Shown here: positions 17,108-24,252 of the stretch, in pieces
How positions within the stretch are numbered: position 1 is the first letter of the stretch
How the letters are laid out: each line of letters opens with the position of its first letter
DNA from: CAZJAH01 sp964544155
GTDB taxonomy: Bacteria; Bacteroidota; Ignavibacteria; Kapaibacteriales; UBA2268
NCBI GenBank assembly: GCA_964544155.1
Contig: CAZJAH010000033.1
Coordinates: 1 to 33,263 of the forward strand
Length of the DNA stretch: 33,263 nt
Reading direction: 5' to 3'
Translations under genes and position numbers: made by a program
Notes under the pieces: model-generated
Databases searched by the model: none
The model's input: only the letters and a program-made list of their open reading frames with translations
Told to the model about the DNA's origin: nothing

Positions 17108-18316
17108 ATGGCTAAGGAAAAATTTGATCGTTCCAAACCACACGTGAATATCGGTACTATCGGTCACGTGGATCATGGCAAGACAACCCTTACAGCTGCC
17201 ATTACAATGGCACTTGCAAAAAAGGGAACATCACAGGTGCGCTCTTTCGATTCAATCGACAATGCCCCTGAAGAAAAAGCAAGAGGTATAACAATCGCCA
17301 CAGCACACGTAGAATACGAAACAGAAAACAGACATTACGCCCACGTTGACTGCCCTGGCCATGCTGATTATATAAAAAATATGATTACGGGCGCGGCTCA
17401 GATGGACGGCGCAATCCTTGTTTGTGCTGCTACCGACGGCCCCATGCCCCAGACTCGCGAGCATATCCTCCTTGCCCGCCAGGTAGGCGTGCCGAGGATC
17501 GTTGTATTCATGAACAAAGTAGATATAGCAGACGAAGAGCTTCTTGAACTCGTAGAGATGGAACTTCGTGAACTTCTTTCATCATACGAATTCCCCGGCG
17601 ATGATACACCAATCATTAAAGGATCGGCACTGAAAGCTCTCGACGCAGGCGCGTCTGATGAAACATCACCCGATGATGAAAGACTCCGCTGCATTTACGA
17701 ACTTATGGAAGCATGCGACAGCTATATACCGACACCCGAACGCGATGTAGAAAAACCGTTCCTGATGCCCGTTGAAGACGTATTCTCGATCACAGGACGC
17801 GGTACAGTCGGTACAGGCCGTATCGAACGCGGTATAGTAAAAGTTAACGAAGAAGTCGAGATCGTCGGCTTCGGCTTACACAAGAAAACAACATGTACAG
17901 GCGTGGAAATGTTCCGTAAATTACTCGATGAAGGCCAGGCAGGCGACAACGTTGGCCTGTTGCTTCGCGGCGTAGACAAAAACGAACTCGAACGCGGAAT
18001 GGTTATCGCGAAACCGGGCTCAATTACTCCGCATCACAAATTCCATGCACAGGTTTACGTACTCAAGAAAGAAGAAGGCGGCCGCCATACACCGTTCTTT
18101 AGCGGATACAGGCCCCAGTTCTACTTCCGTACAACAGACGTTACAGGATCACTCGACCTTCCCGCAGGCGTTGAAATGATCATGCCCGGCGATAACGTTG
18201 ACGACCTCGTGATCGAACTGATCACTCCTGTAGCTATGGAAGAAAGTCTCCGCTTTGCTATTCGCGAAGGCGGACGTACGGTAGGTTCGGGACTCGTAAC
18301 AAAAATTATTGAATAA
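17108..18316 (+). CDS. tuf: Elongation factor Tu
   Basis: EF-Tu delivers aminoacyl-tRNA to the ribosomal A site as a GTP complex. The protein has 402 residues. The G motifs are GHVDHGKT (19-26), RGITI (60-64), DCPGH (82-86) and NKVD (137-140). Domain II starts near 215 and domain III near 310, ending VGSGLVTKIIE. An SD sequence, AGGAG (17093-17097), lies ten bases before the ATG. Its bases are biased toward C-ending codons (for example ATC and TAC), as expected for a very highly expressed gene. It follows the second EF-G by 61 bases and is followed by the dyad-repeat gap before rpsJ. Whether a second tuf copy exists outside the window cannot be seen. Confidence 0.98.
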   Translation: MAKEKFDRSKPHVNIGTIGHVDHGKTTLTAAITMALAKKGTSQVRSFDSIDNAPEEKARGITIATAHVEYETENRHYAHVDCPGHADYIKNMITGAAQMDGAILVCAATDGPMPQTREHILLARQVGVPRIVVFMNKVDIADEELLELVEMELRELLSSYEFPGDDTPIIKGSALKALDAGASDETSPDDERLRCIYELMEACDSYIPTPERDVEKPFLMPVEDVFSITGRGTVGTGRIERGIVKVNEEVEIVGFGLHKKTTCTGVEMFRKLLDEGQAGDNVGLLLRGVDKNELERGMVIAKPGSITPHHKFHAQVYVLKKEEGGRHTPFFSGYRPQFYFRTTDVTGSLDLPAGVEMIMPGDNVDDLVIELITPVAMEESLRFAIREGGRTVGSGLVTKIIE

Positions 18317-18318
18317 GA

Positions 18319-18369
18319 GATGATTTATTCATCAGTACTATCTGATAATTCATCAGGACAATCTGATAA
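18319..18369 (+). repeat. Two tandem 21-base dyad repeats plus a flanking dyad between tuf and rpsJ
   Basis: The units 18328-18348 and 18349-18369 match at 19 of 21 bases (TTCATCAG then ATCTGATAA). Each has an internal inverted repeat, ATCAG-N6-CTGAT. The middle of the array can also pair, CTGAT (18342-18346) with ATCAG (18352-18356), so alternative structures exclude each other. A further dyad GATGA-TTTAT-TCATC lies at 18319-18333, beginning two bases after the tuf stop. No long T run follows, so this is not a typical terminator. It could be an operator, an mRNA leader element or a processing site for the S10-type cluster. Confidence 0.6.
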
Positions 18370-18390
18370 TAAACAGTTAAGGTAAAAATC

Positions 18391-18699
18391 GTGGCAACAC
18401 AAAGAATCAGAATAAAATTGAAATCATACGACCATAAGCTGATTGATAAATCATCCGAAAGAATAGTACGTACGGTTAAGCAGACAGGTGCCGTTATCAG
18501 CGGCCCTGTCCCCTTACCGACTGCAAGGACGGTTTATACAGTAAACAGGTCGCCACATGTCGACAAAAAGTCGCGTGAACAGTTTGAAACCCGGGTTCAT
18601 AAAAGGCTGATAGATATATTCAGCTCAACCCAAAAAACAATTGACGCCTTAATGAGGCTGGAATTACCCGCCGGCGTTGATGTAGAAGTAAAAGTCTAA
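18391..18699 (+). CDS. rpsJ: 30S ribosomal protein S10 (NusE)
   Basis: S10 is a 30S head protein and also a transcription factor that bridges NusB and NusG in antitermination. The protein has 102 residues. It begins MATQRIRIKLKSYDHKLID, the standard N-terminus, and has the long loop region around PLPTARTVYTVNRSPHVDKKSREQFE-like sequence (about 40-65). The end is LPAGVDVEVKV. The start is GTG at 18391, with a weak SD-like AAGGT ten bases upstream. It opens the S10-type cluster, 74 bases after tuf and just after the dyad repeats. rplC follows after 13 bases. Confidence 0.98.
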   Translation: MATQRIRIKLKSYDHKLIDKSSERIVRTVKQTGAVISGPVPLPTARTVYTVNRSPHVDKKSREQFETRVHKRLIDIFSSTQKTIDALMRLELPAGVDVEVKV

Positions 18700-18712
18700 A
18701 TAGGGAACAAAA

Positions 18713-19336
18713 ATGCAAGCAGCAATACTAGGGAAAAAAATCGGCATGACATCATTATTCACCGAAGACGGCCAAAAAATACCGTGCACGGTGATAGAAG
18801 CCGGCCCGTGCCCTGTAGTAACAAAAAGAGAGCCTGAAAAAGACGGCTATTCAGCCCTGCAGATAGGCTTCGAAGATATTCCCGATAGAAAAGTGAACGG
18901 TCCGCTCAAAGGCCATTTTGCCAAAAACGGCATTAGCCCAAAAAGGCACTTAAAGGAATTTCGCGATTTAAATATAGAACTCAACATAGGCGATACTGTT
19001 ACAGTAGAGCAGTTCGAGATAGGCGATAGAGTCAAAATATCCGGAATATCAAAAGGCCGCGGCTTCCAGGGCGTAATGAAGCGCCACCATTTCGGCGGCG
19101 TCGGAATGATGTCACACGGCCAGTCAGACAGGCAGAGGCATCCCGGCTCGATCGGCCAGTCGTCAGACCCTTCGAGAGTAATGAAAGGCATTAGAATGGC
19201 AGGCCAAATGGGTAATAAAAGAGCAACAATAAGAAACCTACAGGTTGTCGACATTATCCCGGAAAGAAATATTATGCTGATAAAAGGAAGCATACCGGGA
19301 GGAAAGAATTCTATAATAGAAATAGTTAAGAAATAA
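18713..19336 (+). CDS. rplC: 50S ribosomal protein L3
   Basis: L3 is an early-assembly 50S protein whose extended loop reaches toward the peptidyl transferase centre. The protein has 207 residues. The start MQAAILGKKIGMTSLF is typical. The conserved stretch around HPGSIGQSSDPSRVMKG carries Gln149, the position that is methylated by PrmB in Escherichia coli, followed by MAGQMG. The start ATG is preceded by AGGGAA, a weak SD sequence. It sits between rpsJ (13 bases) and rplD (11 bases) in the standard S10 order. Confidence 0.98.
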   Translation: MQAAILGKKIGMTSLFTEDGQKIPCTVIEAGPCPVVTKREPEKDGYSALQIGFEDIPDRKVNGPLKGHFAKNGISPKRHLKEFRDLNIELNIGDTVTVEQFEIGDRVKISGISKGRGFQGVMKRHHFGGVGMMSHGQSDRQRHPGSIGQSSDPSRVMKGIRMAGQMGNKRATIRNLQVVDIIPERNIMLIKGSIPGGKNSIIEIVKK

Positions 19337-19347
19337 GGCAGATAAAA

Positions 19348-19971
19348 ATGCAGGTAGATGTTTATAATAAAGATGGTCAGCAGGCAGGTACAATTGAACT
19401 TAATGACGGCATTTTCGCCATTGAGCCCAATGAAAACATAATGCACCAGGCCGTGGTTGCATATCTTGCCAATAAAAGACAGGGTACGCATAAGACCAAA
19501 ACCCGCTCGGAAGTAAGTGGCGGTGGTAAAAAACCATGGCGCCAGAAAGGCCGCGGAACCGCCAGAGCAGGTTCAATAAGGTCGCCCCTTTGGGTTGGCG
19601 GCGGTACCATTCACGGGCCAAAACCGCATAAATACACCAAAAAAATGCCTGTGAAAATGAAAAGGCTTGCAAGGAAATCCGCCTTTTCACTCAGAGCTAA
19701 CGAGAAAAACCTCATGGTGGTAGAAGATTTCACTCTAAACGAAATCAAAACCAAAAACATGAACGAAATTCTCAAAGCACTGAAAATCGAAGGCGAGAAA
19801 ACACTGATCCTTCTGCCTGGTCAGAATGCGAATATTTATCTTTCATCGAGAAATATTCCTAATGTTACTGTAAACTCGGCTGATAAGATCTCAACATACG
19901 ATATATTAAGCCATAAAAAACTGCTCCTTTTTAAAGGCGCTATAGAAAATTTAGAAAAATCATTCAGTTAA
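19348..19971 (+). CDS. rplD: 50S ribosomal protein L4
   Basis: L4 lines the narrow part of the nascent peptide tunnel together with L22 and binds domain I of 23S rRNA. The protein has 207 residues. The tunnel loop is the basic segment of about residues 45-90 (TKTRSEVSGGGKKPWRQKG, then TARAGSIRSPLWVGGG). The C-terminal half is the globular domain. In Escherichia coli L4 represses the S10 operon; whether it acts on the unusual repeats before rpsJ here is unknown. No SD sequence is evident. The gene is followed by rplW after 16 bases. Confidence 0.97.
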   Translation: MQVDVYNKDGQQAGTIELNDGIFAIEPNENIMHQAVVAYLANKRQGTHKTKTRSEVSGGGKKPWRQKGRGTARAGSIRSPLWVGGGTIHGPKPHKYTKKMPVKMKRLARKSAFSLRANEKNLMVVEDFTLNEIKTKNMNEILKALKIEGEKTLILLPGQNANIYLSSRNIPNVTVNSADKISTYDILSHKKLLLFKGAIENLEKSFS

Positions 19972-19987
19972 AATAATTGGTAGTGAC

Positions 19988-20284
19988 ATGGACCAGATAA
20001 TCAGAAGGCCCGTTATTACAGAAAAAGCCATGCGGCTAGCCGAAAACAGGCAATATGTTTTTGAAGTAGATCCGAAAGCCAACAAGCTTCAGATCAAACA
20101 GGCCGTGCAGGATATGTTCGAAGTTGATGTTATCAGCGTCAGAACAGCAAGAATTAAAGGCAAAAGCAAAATGCGCATTACCCGCAGAGGCATAATGAAA
20201 GGGCGTACACCATTACGAAAAAAAGCGTACGTTACGCTAAAAGAAGGCCAGGAAATTGAGCTGGTATCAGGCGCTGCAGGTTAA
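19988..20284 (+). CDS. rplW: 50S ribosomal protein L23
   Basis: L23 lies beside the peptide exit and is the docking site for trigger factor and signal recognition particle. The protein has 98 residues. It begins MDQIIRRPVITEKAMRLAE, the classic RPV(I/V)TEK element, and contains YVFEVDPKANKLQIKQAVQ (about 22-40) and the basic extended loop around 55-75 (RIKGKSKMRITRRGIMKGRT). Length and order (rplD, rplW, rplB) are standard. The ATG has no clear SD sequence. Confidence 0.97.
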   Translation: MDQIIRRPVITEKAMRLAENRQYVFEVDPKANKLQIKQAVQDMFEVDVISVRTARIKGKSKMRITRRGIMKGRTPLRKKAYVTLKEGQEIELVSGAAG

Positions 20285-20323
20285 TTAACATAGATTGTTG
20301 TGAATAATAGGCAATAAATAAAA

Positions 20324-21163
20324 ATGGCAATAAGAATTTTAAAACCGATAACACCCGGCACGCGGCATTACTCGCTGTCAACATTCGAGGAAATAAGCTC
20401 GGATAAGCCGTATAAAAAGTTGCTGGCGCCGCTTAAAAAATCAGGCGGCAGGAACAACACGGGCAGGATAACATCCAGGCACCGCGGTGGCGGGCATAAA
20501 AGACGCTACAGGATCATTGATTTTAAAAGAAATAAGATCGGTATCCCTGCAAAAGTCGAAACAATAGAATACGATCCAAACAGATCAGCCAGGATCGCCC
20601 TGCTGAAATACGAAGATGGCGAGTACAGATATATCCTGGCACCTGATAAAGTAAAAACAGGTGATACGCTCATTGCCGGTACAGATGTGGAATATAAAGA
20701 CGGCAACGCGCTTCCACTGAAAAATATACCTGTCGGCCTTTTTGTTCACAACGTAGAGCTAAAGCCCGGCAAAGGCGGGCAGCTTGCCAGAAGCGCCGGA
20801 ACAAGTATCCAGATAGTAGCCAATGAAGAAAAATTCTGCCAGCTAAAACTGCCGTCAGGCGAAGTACGAATGGTCCATAATAAATGCTATGCAACATTAG
20901 GCACAGTCAGCAATATCGACCATGAAAATATAATGAAAGGAAAAGCCGGACGTAACCGCTGGCTCGGAATAAGGCCGCAAACACGCGGTATGGCAATGAA
21001 CCCGATAGATCACCCGATGGGAGGCGGTGAAGGAACATCGAAATCAGGCGGCGGACGCCAGCATCCTTCTACACCATGGGGTAAATATACAAAAGGCCTT
21101 AAAACACGTAAAAGACGTAAAACATCAAACAAATATATTGTACGTTCTAGGAAAAATAAATAG
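20324..21163 (+). CDS. rplB: 50S ribosomal protein L2
   Basis: L2 is one of the most conserved 50S proteins and is needed for subunit joining and peptidyl transferase function. The protein has 279 residues. It begins MAIRILKPITPGTRHYS, with GRNNTGRITSRHRGGGHKRRYR about residues 41-62. The C-terminal loop HPMGGGEGTSKSGGGRQHP starts at His230, equivalent to the histidine important for activity in Escherichia coli. The end is TSNKYIVRSRKNK. The stop is TAG, one of only two TAG stops here. The start lacks an SD sequence. Confidence 0.98.
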   Translation: MAIRILKPITPGTRHYSLSTFEEISSDKPYKKLLAPLKKSGGRNNTGRITSRHRGGGHKRRYRIIDFKRNKIGIPAKVETIEYDPNRSARIALLKYEDGEYRYILAPDKVKTGDTLIAGTDVEYKDGNALPLKNIPVGLFVHNVELKPGKGGQLARSAGTSIQIVANEEKFCQLKLPSGEVRMVHNKCYATLGTVSNIDHENIMKGKAGRNRWLGIRPQTRGMAMNPIDHPMGGGEGTSKSGGGRQHPSTPWGKYTKGLKTRKRRKTSNKYIVRSRKNK

Positions 21164-21178
21164 TTGAGGTAACCGGAT

Positions 21179-21460
21179 ATGTCTCGCTCATTGAAAAAAG
21201 GAATTTTCGTTTACTATAAATTGCAGAAAAAAATTGATTGGCTAAACGAAAAGCGGCAAAAAAAAGTAATCAAAACCTGGTCAAGGGCCTCAACCATTAC
21301 TCCTGATTTTGTTGGCCATACAGTGGCCGTACATAACGGAAAAAATTTCATTCCCGTTTATGTTACAGAGAATATGGTCGGCCATAAACTTGGCGAATTT
21401 TCTCCGACCAGGATTTACAGAGGCCATGCAGGTCATAGAAAAGATCAAAGAAAGAAATAA
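21179..21460 (+). CDS. rpsS: 30S ribosomal protein S19
   Basis: S19 forms part of the 30S head with S13 and touches the A-site finger of the 50S subunit. The protein has 93 residues. It begins MSRSLKKGIFVYYKLQKKI and has the family core TITPDFVGHTVAVHNGKNFIPVYV-like region (about 39-62) and MVGHKLGEFSPTR. An SD sequence, GAGGT (21166-21170), is eight bases before the ATG. It lies 15 bases after rplB and 17 before rplV. Confidence 0.97.
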   Translation: MSRSLKKGIFVYYKLQKKIDWLNEKRQKKVIKTWSRASTITPDFVGHTVAVHNGKNFIPVYVTENMVGHKLGEFSPTRIYRGHAGHRKDQRKK

Positions 21461-21477
21461 AATATACGGAGTAAACA

Positions 21478-21828
21478 ATGGAAGCTAGGGCACTTAAAAA
21501 ATATATCAGGTCATCGCCAAGGAAAATGAGGCTTGTAATTGACCTTATAAGAGGCAAAAGAGCTGATGAAGCGCTTTCAATATTAAGATTTCAGCCCAAA
21601 CACGCAGCGAAAGACGCTGAAATGGTACTTCGATCGGCAATCTCAAACCTTAATAACAAGGTATTGGAAGAAGGCGGATCATATAATGAAGATGAGATCT
21701 TTGTTAAAAACGCCATGGTTGACCAGGGCCCGACAATGAAAAGAATACAACCTGCGCCCATGGGTAGGGCCTACAGGGTTAGAAAAAGGTCGAATCACCT
21801 GACTATTGTAGTTGCAACACAAGATTAA
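21478..21828 (+). CDS. rplV: 50S ribosomal protein L22
   Basis: L22 touches all six domains of 23S rRNA and forms the tunnel constriction with L4. The protein has 116 residues. It begins MEARALKKYIRSSPRKMRLV, with DLIRGKRADEAL at about 22-33. The tunnel hairpin is near 78-100 (DQGPTMKRIQPAPMGRAYRVRKR), where macrolide-resistance changes occur in other bacteria; no odd insertion or deletion is seen. The end HLTIVVATQD is typical. A GGAG element lies a few bases before the ATG. Confidence 0.97.
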   Translation: MEARALKKYIRSSPRKMRLVIDLIRGKRADEALSILRFQPKHAAKDAEMVLRSAISNLNNKVLEEGGSYNEDEIFVKNAMVDQGPTMKRIQPAPMGRAYRVRKRSNHLTIVVATQD

Positions 21829-21837
21829 ATCATAAAT

Positions 21838-21843
21838 AAGGAG
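21838..21843 (+). promoter_or_regulatory. Shine-Dalgarno sequence that supports the TTG start of rpsC
   Basis: AAGGAG lies nine bases before the TTG at 21853. No ATG or GTG in the frame gives the conserved S3 N-terminus (MGQKTNPIGFRLG), so this SD sequence and homology together fix TTG as the start codon. Confidence 0.85.
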
Positions 21844-21852
21844 TTATAGATT

Positions 21853-22479
21853 TTGGGACAGAAGACCAACCCCATCGGATTTAGATTAGGTGTGATCAGA
21901 AGCTGGGACGCTAACTGGTTCGACGAAAAGAACCAGGCAGAAAAGCTTTCTGAAGATATCAAAGTTCGCAATTACATCAGGAACAGAAAGAAAAAAGCAG
22001 GCATAGCACGCATAGTAGTAGAGCGTACAGCCAAACAACTTAGAATTACTATAAATACATCAAGGCCCGGAGTCATCATCGGACGCTCGGGTAAAGACAT
22101 TACCCAGCTCGAAGAAGAAGTAAAAAAAGTCACCGGAAAAGATGTAAAAATACTAATCAGCGAAGTAAAAAGGCCAGAACTTGATGCTATACTCGTGGCC
22201 GAAAATATTGCACAGCAGCTCGAAGGCAGGATATCATTCCGCCGCGCCATGAAACAGTCAGTTTCATCTGCAATGCGAATGGGCGCACTGGGCATCAGAG
22301 TAATGTGCGCCGGCAGGCTTGGAGGCGCCGAAATGGCAAGAACCGAGCAATATAAAGAAGGACGAATCCCGCTGCATACAATAAGAGCTGATATAGACTA
22401 CGGAGTCGCCACCGCGCAAACCATATACGGCGCTATCGGCGTGAAAGTATGGATATGCAAAGGCGAGATCATCGGATAA
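21853..22479 (+). CDS. rpsC: 30S ribosomal protein S3
   Basis: S3 lines the mRNA entry tunnel with S4 and S5 and helps unwind mRNA. The protein has 208 residues, slightly shorter than the Escherichia coli form. The N-terminal MGQKTNPIGFRLG is conserved. The KH domain has GVIIGRSGKDI, with the GxxG loop at Gly77-Gly80. The C-terminal domain includes RADIDYGVATAQTIYGAIGVKVWICKG-like sequence. The start is TTG, set by the AAGGAG upstream. The last six codons with the stop are repeated exactly in the gap downstream (see the repeat at 22464-22499). Confidence 0.97.
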   Translation: MGQKTNPIGFRLGVIRSWDANWFDEKNQAEKLSEDIKVRNYIRNRKKKAGIARIVVERTAKQLRITINTSRPGVIIGRSGKDITQLEEEVKKVTGKDVKILISEVKRPELDAILVAENIAQQLEGRISFRRAMKQSVSSAMRMGALGIRVMCAGRLGGAEMARTEQYKEGRIPLHTIRADIDYGVATAQTIYGAIGVKVWICKGEIIG

Positions 22480-22499
22480 AACGAGATCATCGGATAAAA
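22464..22499 (+). repeat. Exact 18-base tandem duplication spanning the rpsC stop codon
   Basis: CGAGATCATCGGATAAAA occurs at 22464-22481 and again, base for base, at 22482-22499. The first copy holds the last codons and TAA of rpsC; the second lies in the gap before rplP. With no mismatch between the copies, the duplication looks recent, or is conserved for some reason. It does not alter the S3 protein because the first stop is still used. Confidence 0.9.
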
Positions 22500-22538
22500 G
22501 AATAATATAAGTAAAAATAAAATACCGGGTGAATAATC

Positions 22539-22970
22539 ATGTTAATGCCCAAAAGAGTAAAAAGACGCAAAACGCATCGCGGCAGAATGAAGGGTAAGGC
22601 CAACAAAGGCCACAGAATCACATTCGGCTCCTACGGACTAAAGGCCATGGAACCGGCCTGGATTAGCAACAGGCAGATAGAATCAGCCCGTATCGCGATT
22701 AACAGGTATTTAAAACGTGATGGTAAAGTTTGGATCAGGATATTTCCCGATAAACCTTATACAAAAAAACCACTCGAAACACGTATGGGTAAAGGTAAAG
22801 GCAACCCCGAAGGATGGGTGGCAGTAGTAAGGCCGGGAAGGATAATGTTCGAAGTTGACGGCGTTAACAGAGAACTGGCACAGGAAGCGCTAAGGCTCGC
22901 TTCACACAAACTTCCGATAAAAACGAAATTTGTTACACGTATAGATCTGGTTTATAATGAAACCACGTAA
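22539..22970 (+). CDS. rplP: 50S ribosomal protein L16
   Basis: L16 helps position A-site tRNA and is a late-assembly protein of the 50S subunit. The protein has 143 residues. It begins MLMPKRVKRRKTHRGRMKG and carries RIFPDKPYTKKPLETRMGKGKGNPEGWVAVV-type sequence (about 65-97), the conserved region near the peptidyl transferase centre. The ATG at 22539 is chosen because it gives the family N-terminus; only a weak upstream GGGTG is visible. Its last 14 bases overlap the start of rpmC, so translation of the two is probably coupled. Confidence 0.97.
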   Translation: MLMPKRVKRRKTHRGRMKGKANKGHRITFGSYGLKAMEPAWISNRQIESARIAINRYLKRDGKVWIRIFPDKPYTKKPLETRMGKGKGNPEGWVAVVRPGRIMFEVDGVNRELAQEALRLASHKLPIKTKFVTRIDLVYNETT

Positions 22971-23160
22971 AGCAGCTGACCTCAGAGAGCTGAATAACGA
23001 AGATTTGATACAGCTCTTAGAGGAATCAAAAGAAACCTATGCCAAACAAAACTTCCAGCATGCTTTAAAGCAGCTCGAAGATACGGCATACCTGAACATA
23101 CTCAGGAAAGATATAGCCAGGATCAAAACCATTTTAAATGAACGTGAAAGTTCTAAATAA
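22957..23160 (+). CDS. rpmC: 50S ribosomal protein L29
   Basis: L29 is a small helical hairpin protein at the peptide exit, next to L23. The protein has 67 residues. It begins MKPRKAADLRELNNEDLIQLL and has the family element ETYAKQNFQHALKQLEDTA (about 27-45), followed by a second helix LNILRKDIARIKTILNER. It overlaps the end of rplP by 14 bases in another frame. Sequence identity is modest, as usual for L29, but length, charge pattern and position between L16 and S17 leave little doubt. Confidence 0.93.
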   Translation: MKPRKAADLRELNNEDLIQLLEESKETYAKQNFQHALKQLEDTAYLNILRKDIARIKTILNERESSK

Positions 23161-23172
23161 CAGGAATTAAAA

Positions 23173-23517
23173 ATGGAAGAAATGAATCAGCAATCTGCGG
23201 AAAATACTATAGAAAAAACGGTTAAGCCTGAAACAGGCGAAGAAAACGCCGCTCAAAAACCAAAGCAGAAAGGAAGAAAAAGGATAGTGACAGGCAAAGT
23301 TTTCTCGAACAAAGCTGATAAAACCATCACCGTACTGGTCGAACGCCGGGTTGCTCATCCGCTTTATAAAAAATACTATAAGCAAAGCAAAAAATTCCTG
23401 GCCCATGACGAAAACAACGATTGCAATATCGGCGACTTAGTCAGGATCAAAGAATCAAGGCCACTTAGCCGTAGAAAAAGATGGGTTCTGATAGATATTA
23501 TTGAACGCGCAAAATAA
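23173..23517 (+). CDS. rpsQ: 30S ribosomal protein S17 with N-terminal extension
   Basis: S17 is a primary binder of the 5' domain of 16S rRNA. The conserved OB-fold core begins near residue 34 (GRKRIVTGKVFSNKADKTI) and runs to the end, with the signature GDLVRIKESRPLSRRKRW near 87-104. The protein has 114 residues, about 30 more than the usual 80-90. The first 30 residues are rich in Glu, Gln, Lys and Asn and look disordered. I keep the ATG at 23173 because it is 12 bases after rpmC, and I see no internal ATG or GTG close to the core that would give the normal start. Extension function is unknown. Confidence 0.95.
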   Translation: MEEMNQQSAENTIEKTVKPETGEENAAQKPKQKGRKRIVTGKVFSNKADKTITVLVERRVAHPLYKKYYKQSKKFLAHDENNDCNIGDLVRIKESRPLSRRKRWVLIDIIERAK

Positions 23518-23542
23518 GATTCAGATATAAGGGTAATTAAAA

Positions 23543-23911
23543 ATGGTTCAAGAAGAAACCAATCTCGTAGTAGCGGATAATTCAGGAGCACGTAAAGTGC
23601 GCTGCATCAGAGTACTCGGAGGCCATGGCAAAAAATACGCCACACTCGGAGACCAGATAGTAGTATCCGTTAAATCAGCTTTACCTAACTCGGCAGTAAA
23701 GAAAGGAACTGTAGTCAAAGCAGTCATAGTAAGAACAGCCAAAGAGGTACAGCGCAGGGACGGTTCATTCATCAGATTTGATGATAATGCCGCGGTGATA
23801 ATCAACGAAAAAAATGAGCCCCGCGGTACACGTATCTTCGGGCCGGTAGCCCGCGAGCTCCGCGAAAAGAATTACATGAAAATTGTTTCCCTGGCACCGG
23901 AAGTAATATAG
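23543..23911 (+). CDS. rplN: 50S ribosomal protein L14
   Basis: L14 forms an intersubunit bridge and is the target of the silencing factor RsfS. The protein has 122 residues, the standard size. The N-terminal segment MVQEETNLVVADNSGARKV and the loop GTVVKAVIVRTAKEVQRRDG are typical, as is RGTRIFGPVARELREK followed by MKIVSLAPEVI. The stop is TAG. It is followed after only ten bases by rplX, whose SD sequence lies right after this stop. Confidence 0.98.
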   Translation: MVQEETNLVVADNSGARKVRCIRVLGGHGKKYATLGDQIVVSVKSALPNSAVKKGTVVKAVIVRTAKEVQRRDGSFIRFDDNAAVIINEKNEPRGTRIFGPVARELREKNYMKIVSLAPEVI

Positions 23912-23921
23912 AGGTGATAAA

Positions 23922-24236
23922 ATGAAATTAAAAATAAAAAAAAATGACATAGTCGAAGTTATCACGGGAAACGACAAAGGCATACAGGGCAGAGTGCTGG
24001 AAGTTTACCCCAAAACAATGAAAGTTTTGGTAGAAGGAGTAAATATCCGTAAAAAACACGAAAGGCCAAACCCCCAGAATCAGAAGGGAGGAATCAGAGA
24101 AAAAGAAATGCCCGTGCATTACTCAAACGTCCTGCTGGTAGATTCCGATAAAAATCCGACAAGGACCGGGATCAGAAGAGAAGAAAACGGCGAGCCCAAA
24201 AGATATGCCAAAACAAACGGAAAAGATTTATTATAA
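23922..24236 (+). CDS. rplX: 50S ribosomal protein L24
   Basis: L24 starts 50S assembly by binding the 5' end of 23S rRNA. The protein has 104 residues. The KOW motif is KKNDIVEVITGNDKGIQGRV (about 5-24), followed by VEGVNIRKKHERPNPQNQKGG, which is a conserved L24 stretch. The C-terminal part ends KRYAKTNGKDLL. A good SD sequence, GAGGTG (23912-23917), is four bases before the ATG, in the tight gap after rplN. Order L14-L24-L5 is the normal spc arrangement. Confidence 0.97.
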   Translation: MKLKIKKNDIVEVITGNDKGIQGRVLEVYPKTMKVLVEGVNIRKKHERPNPQNQKGGIREKEMPVHYSNVLLVDSDKNPTRTGIRREENGEPKRYAKTNGKDLL

Positions 24237-24252
24237 TAAAAATTGATGAGCT

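Noticed and set aside
18847..19491. Open frame of about 214 codons on the minus strand opposite rplC
   Set aside because: It lies fully across L3 and the start of L4, which are certain. Its protein is low-complexity (Ile/Pro/Leu rich) and resembles no family. It is a shadow of codon bias.
22464..22499. Tandem repeat as part of a CRISPR array or transposon target site duplication
   Set aside because: There are only two adjacent units with no spacers and no inserted element between them, so neither reading fits.
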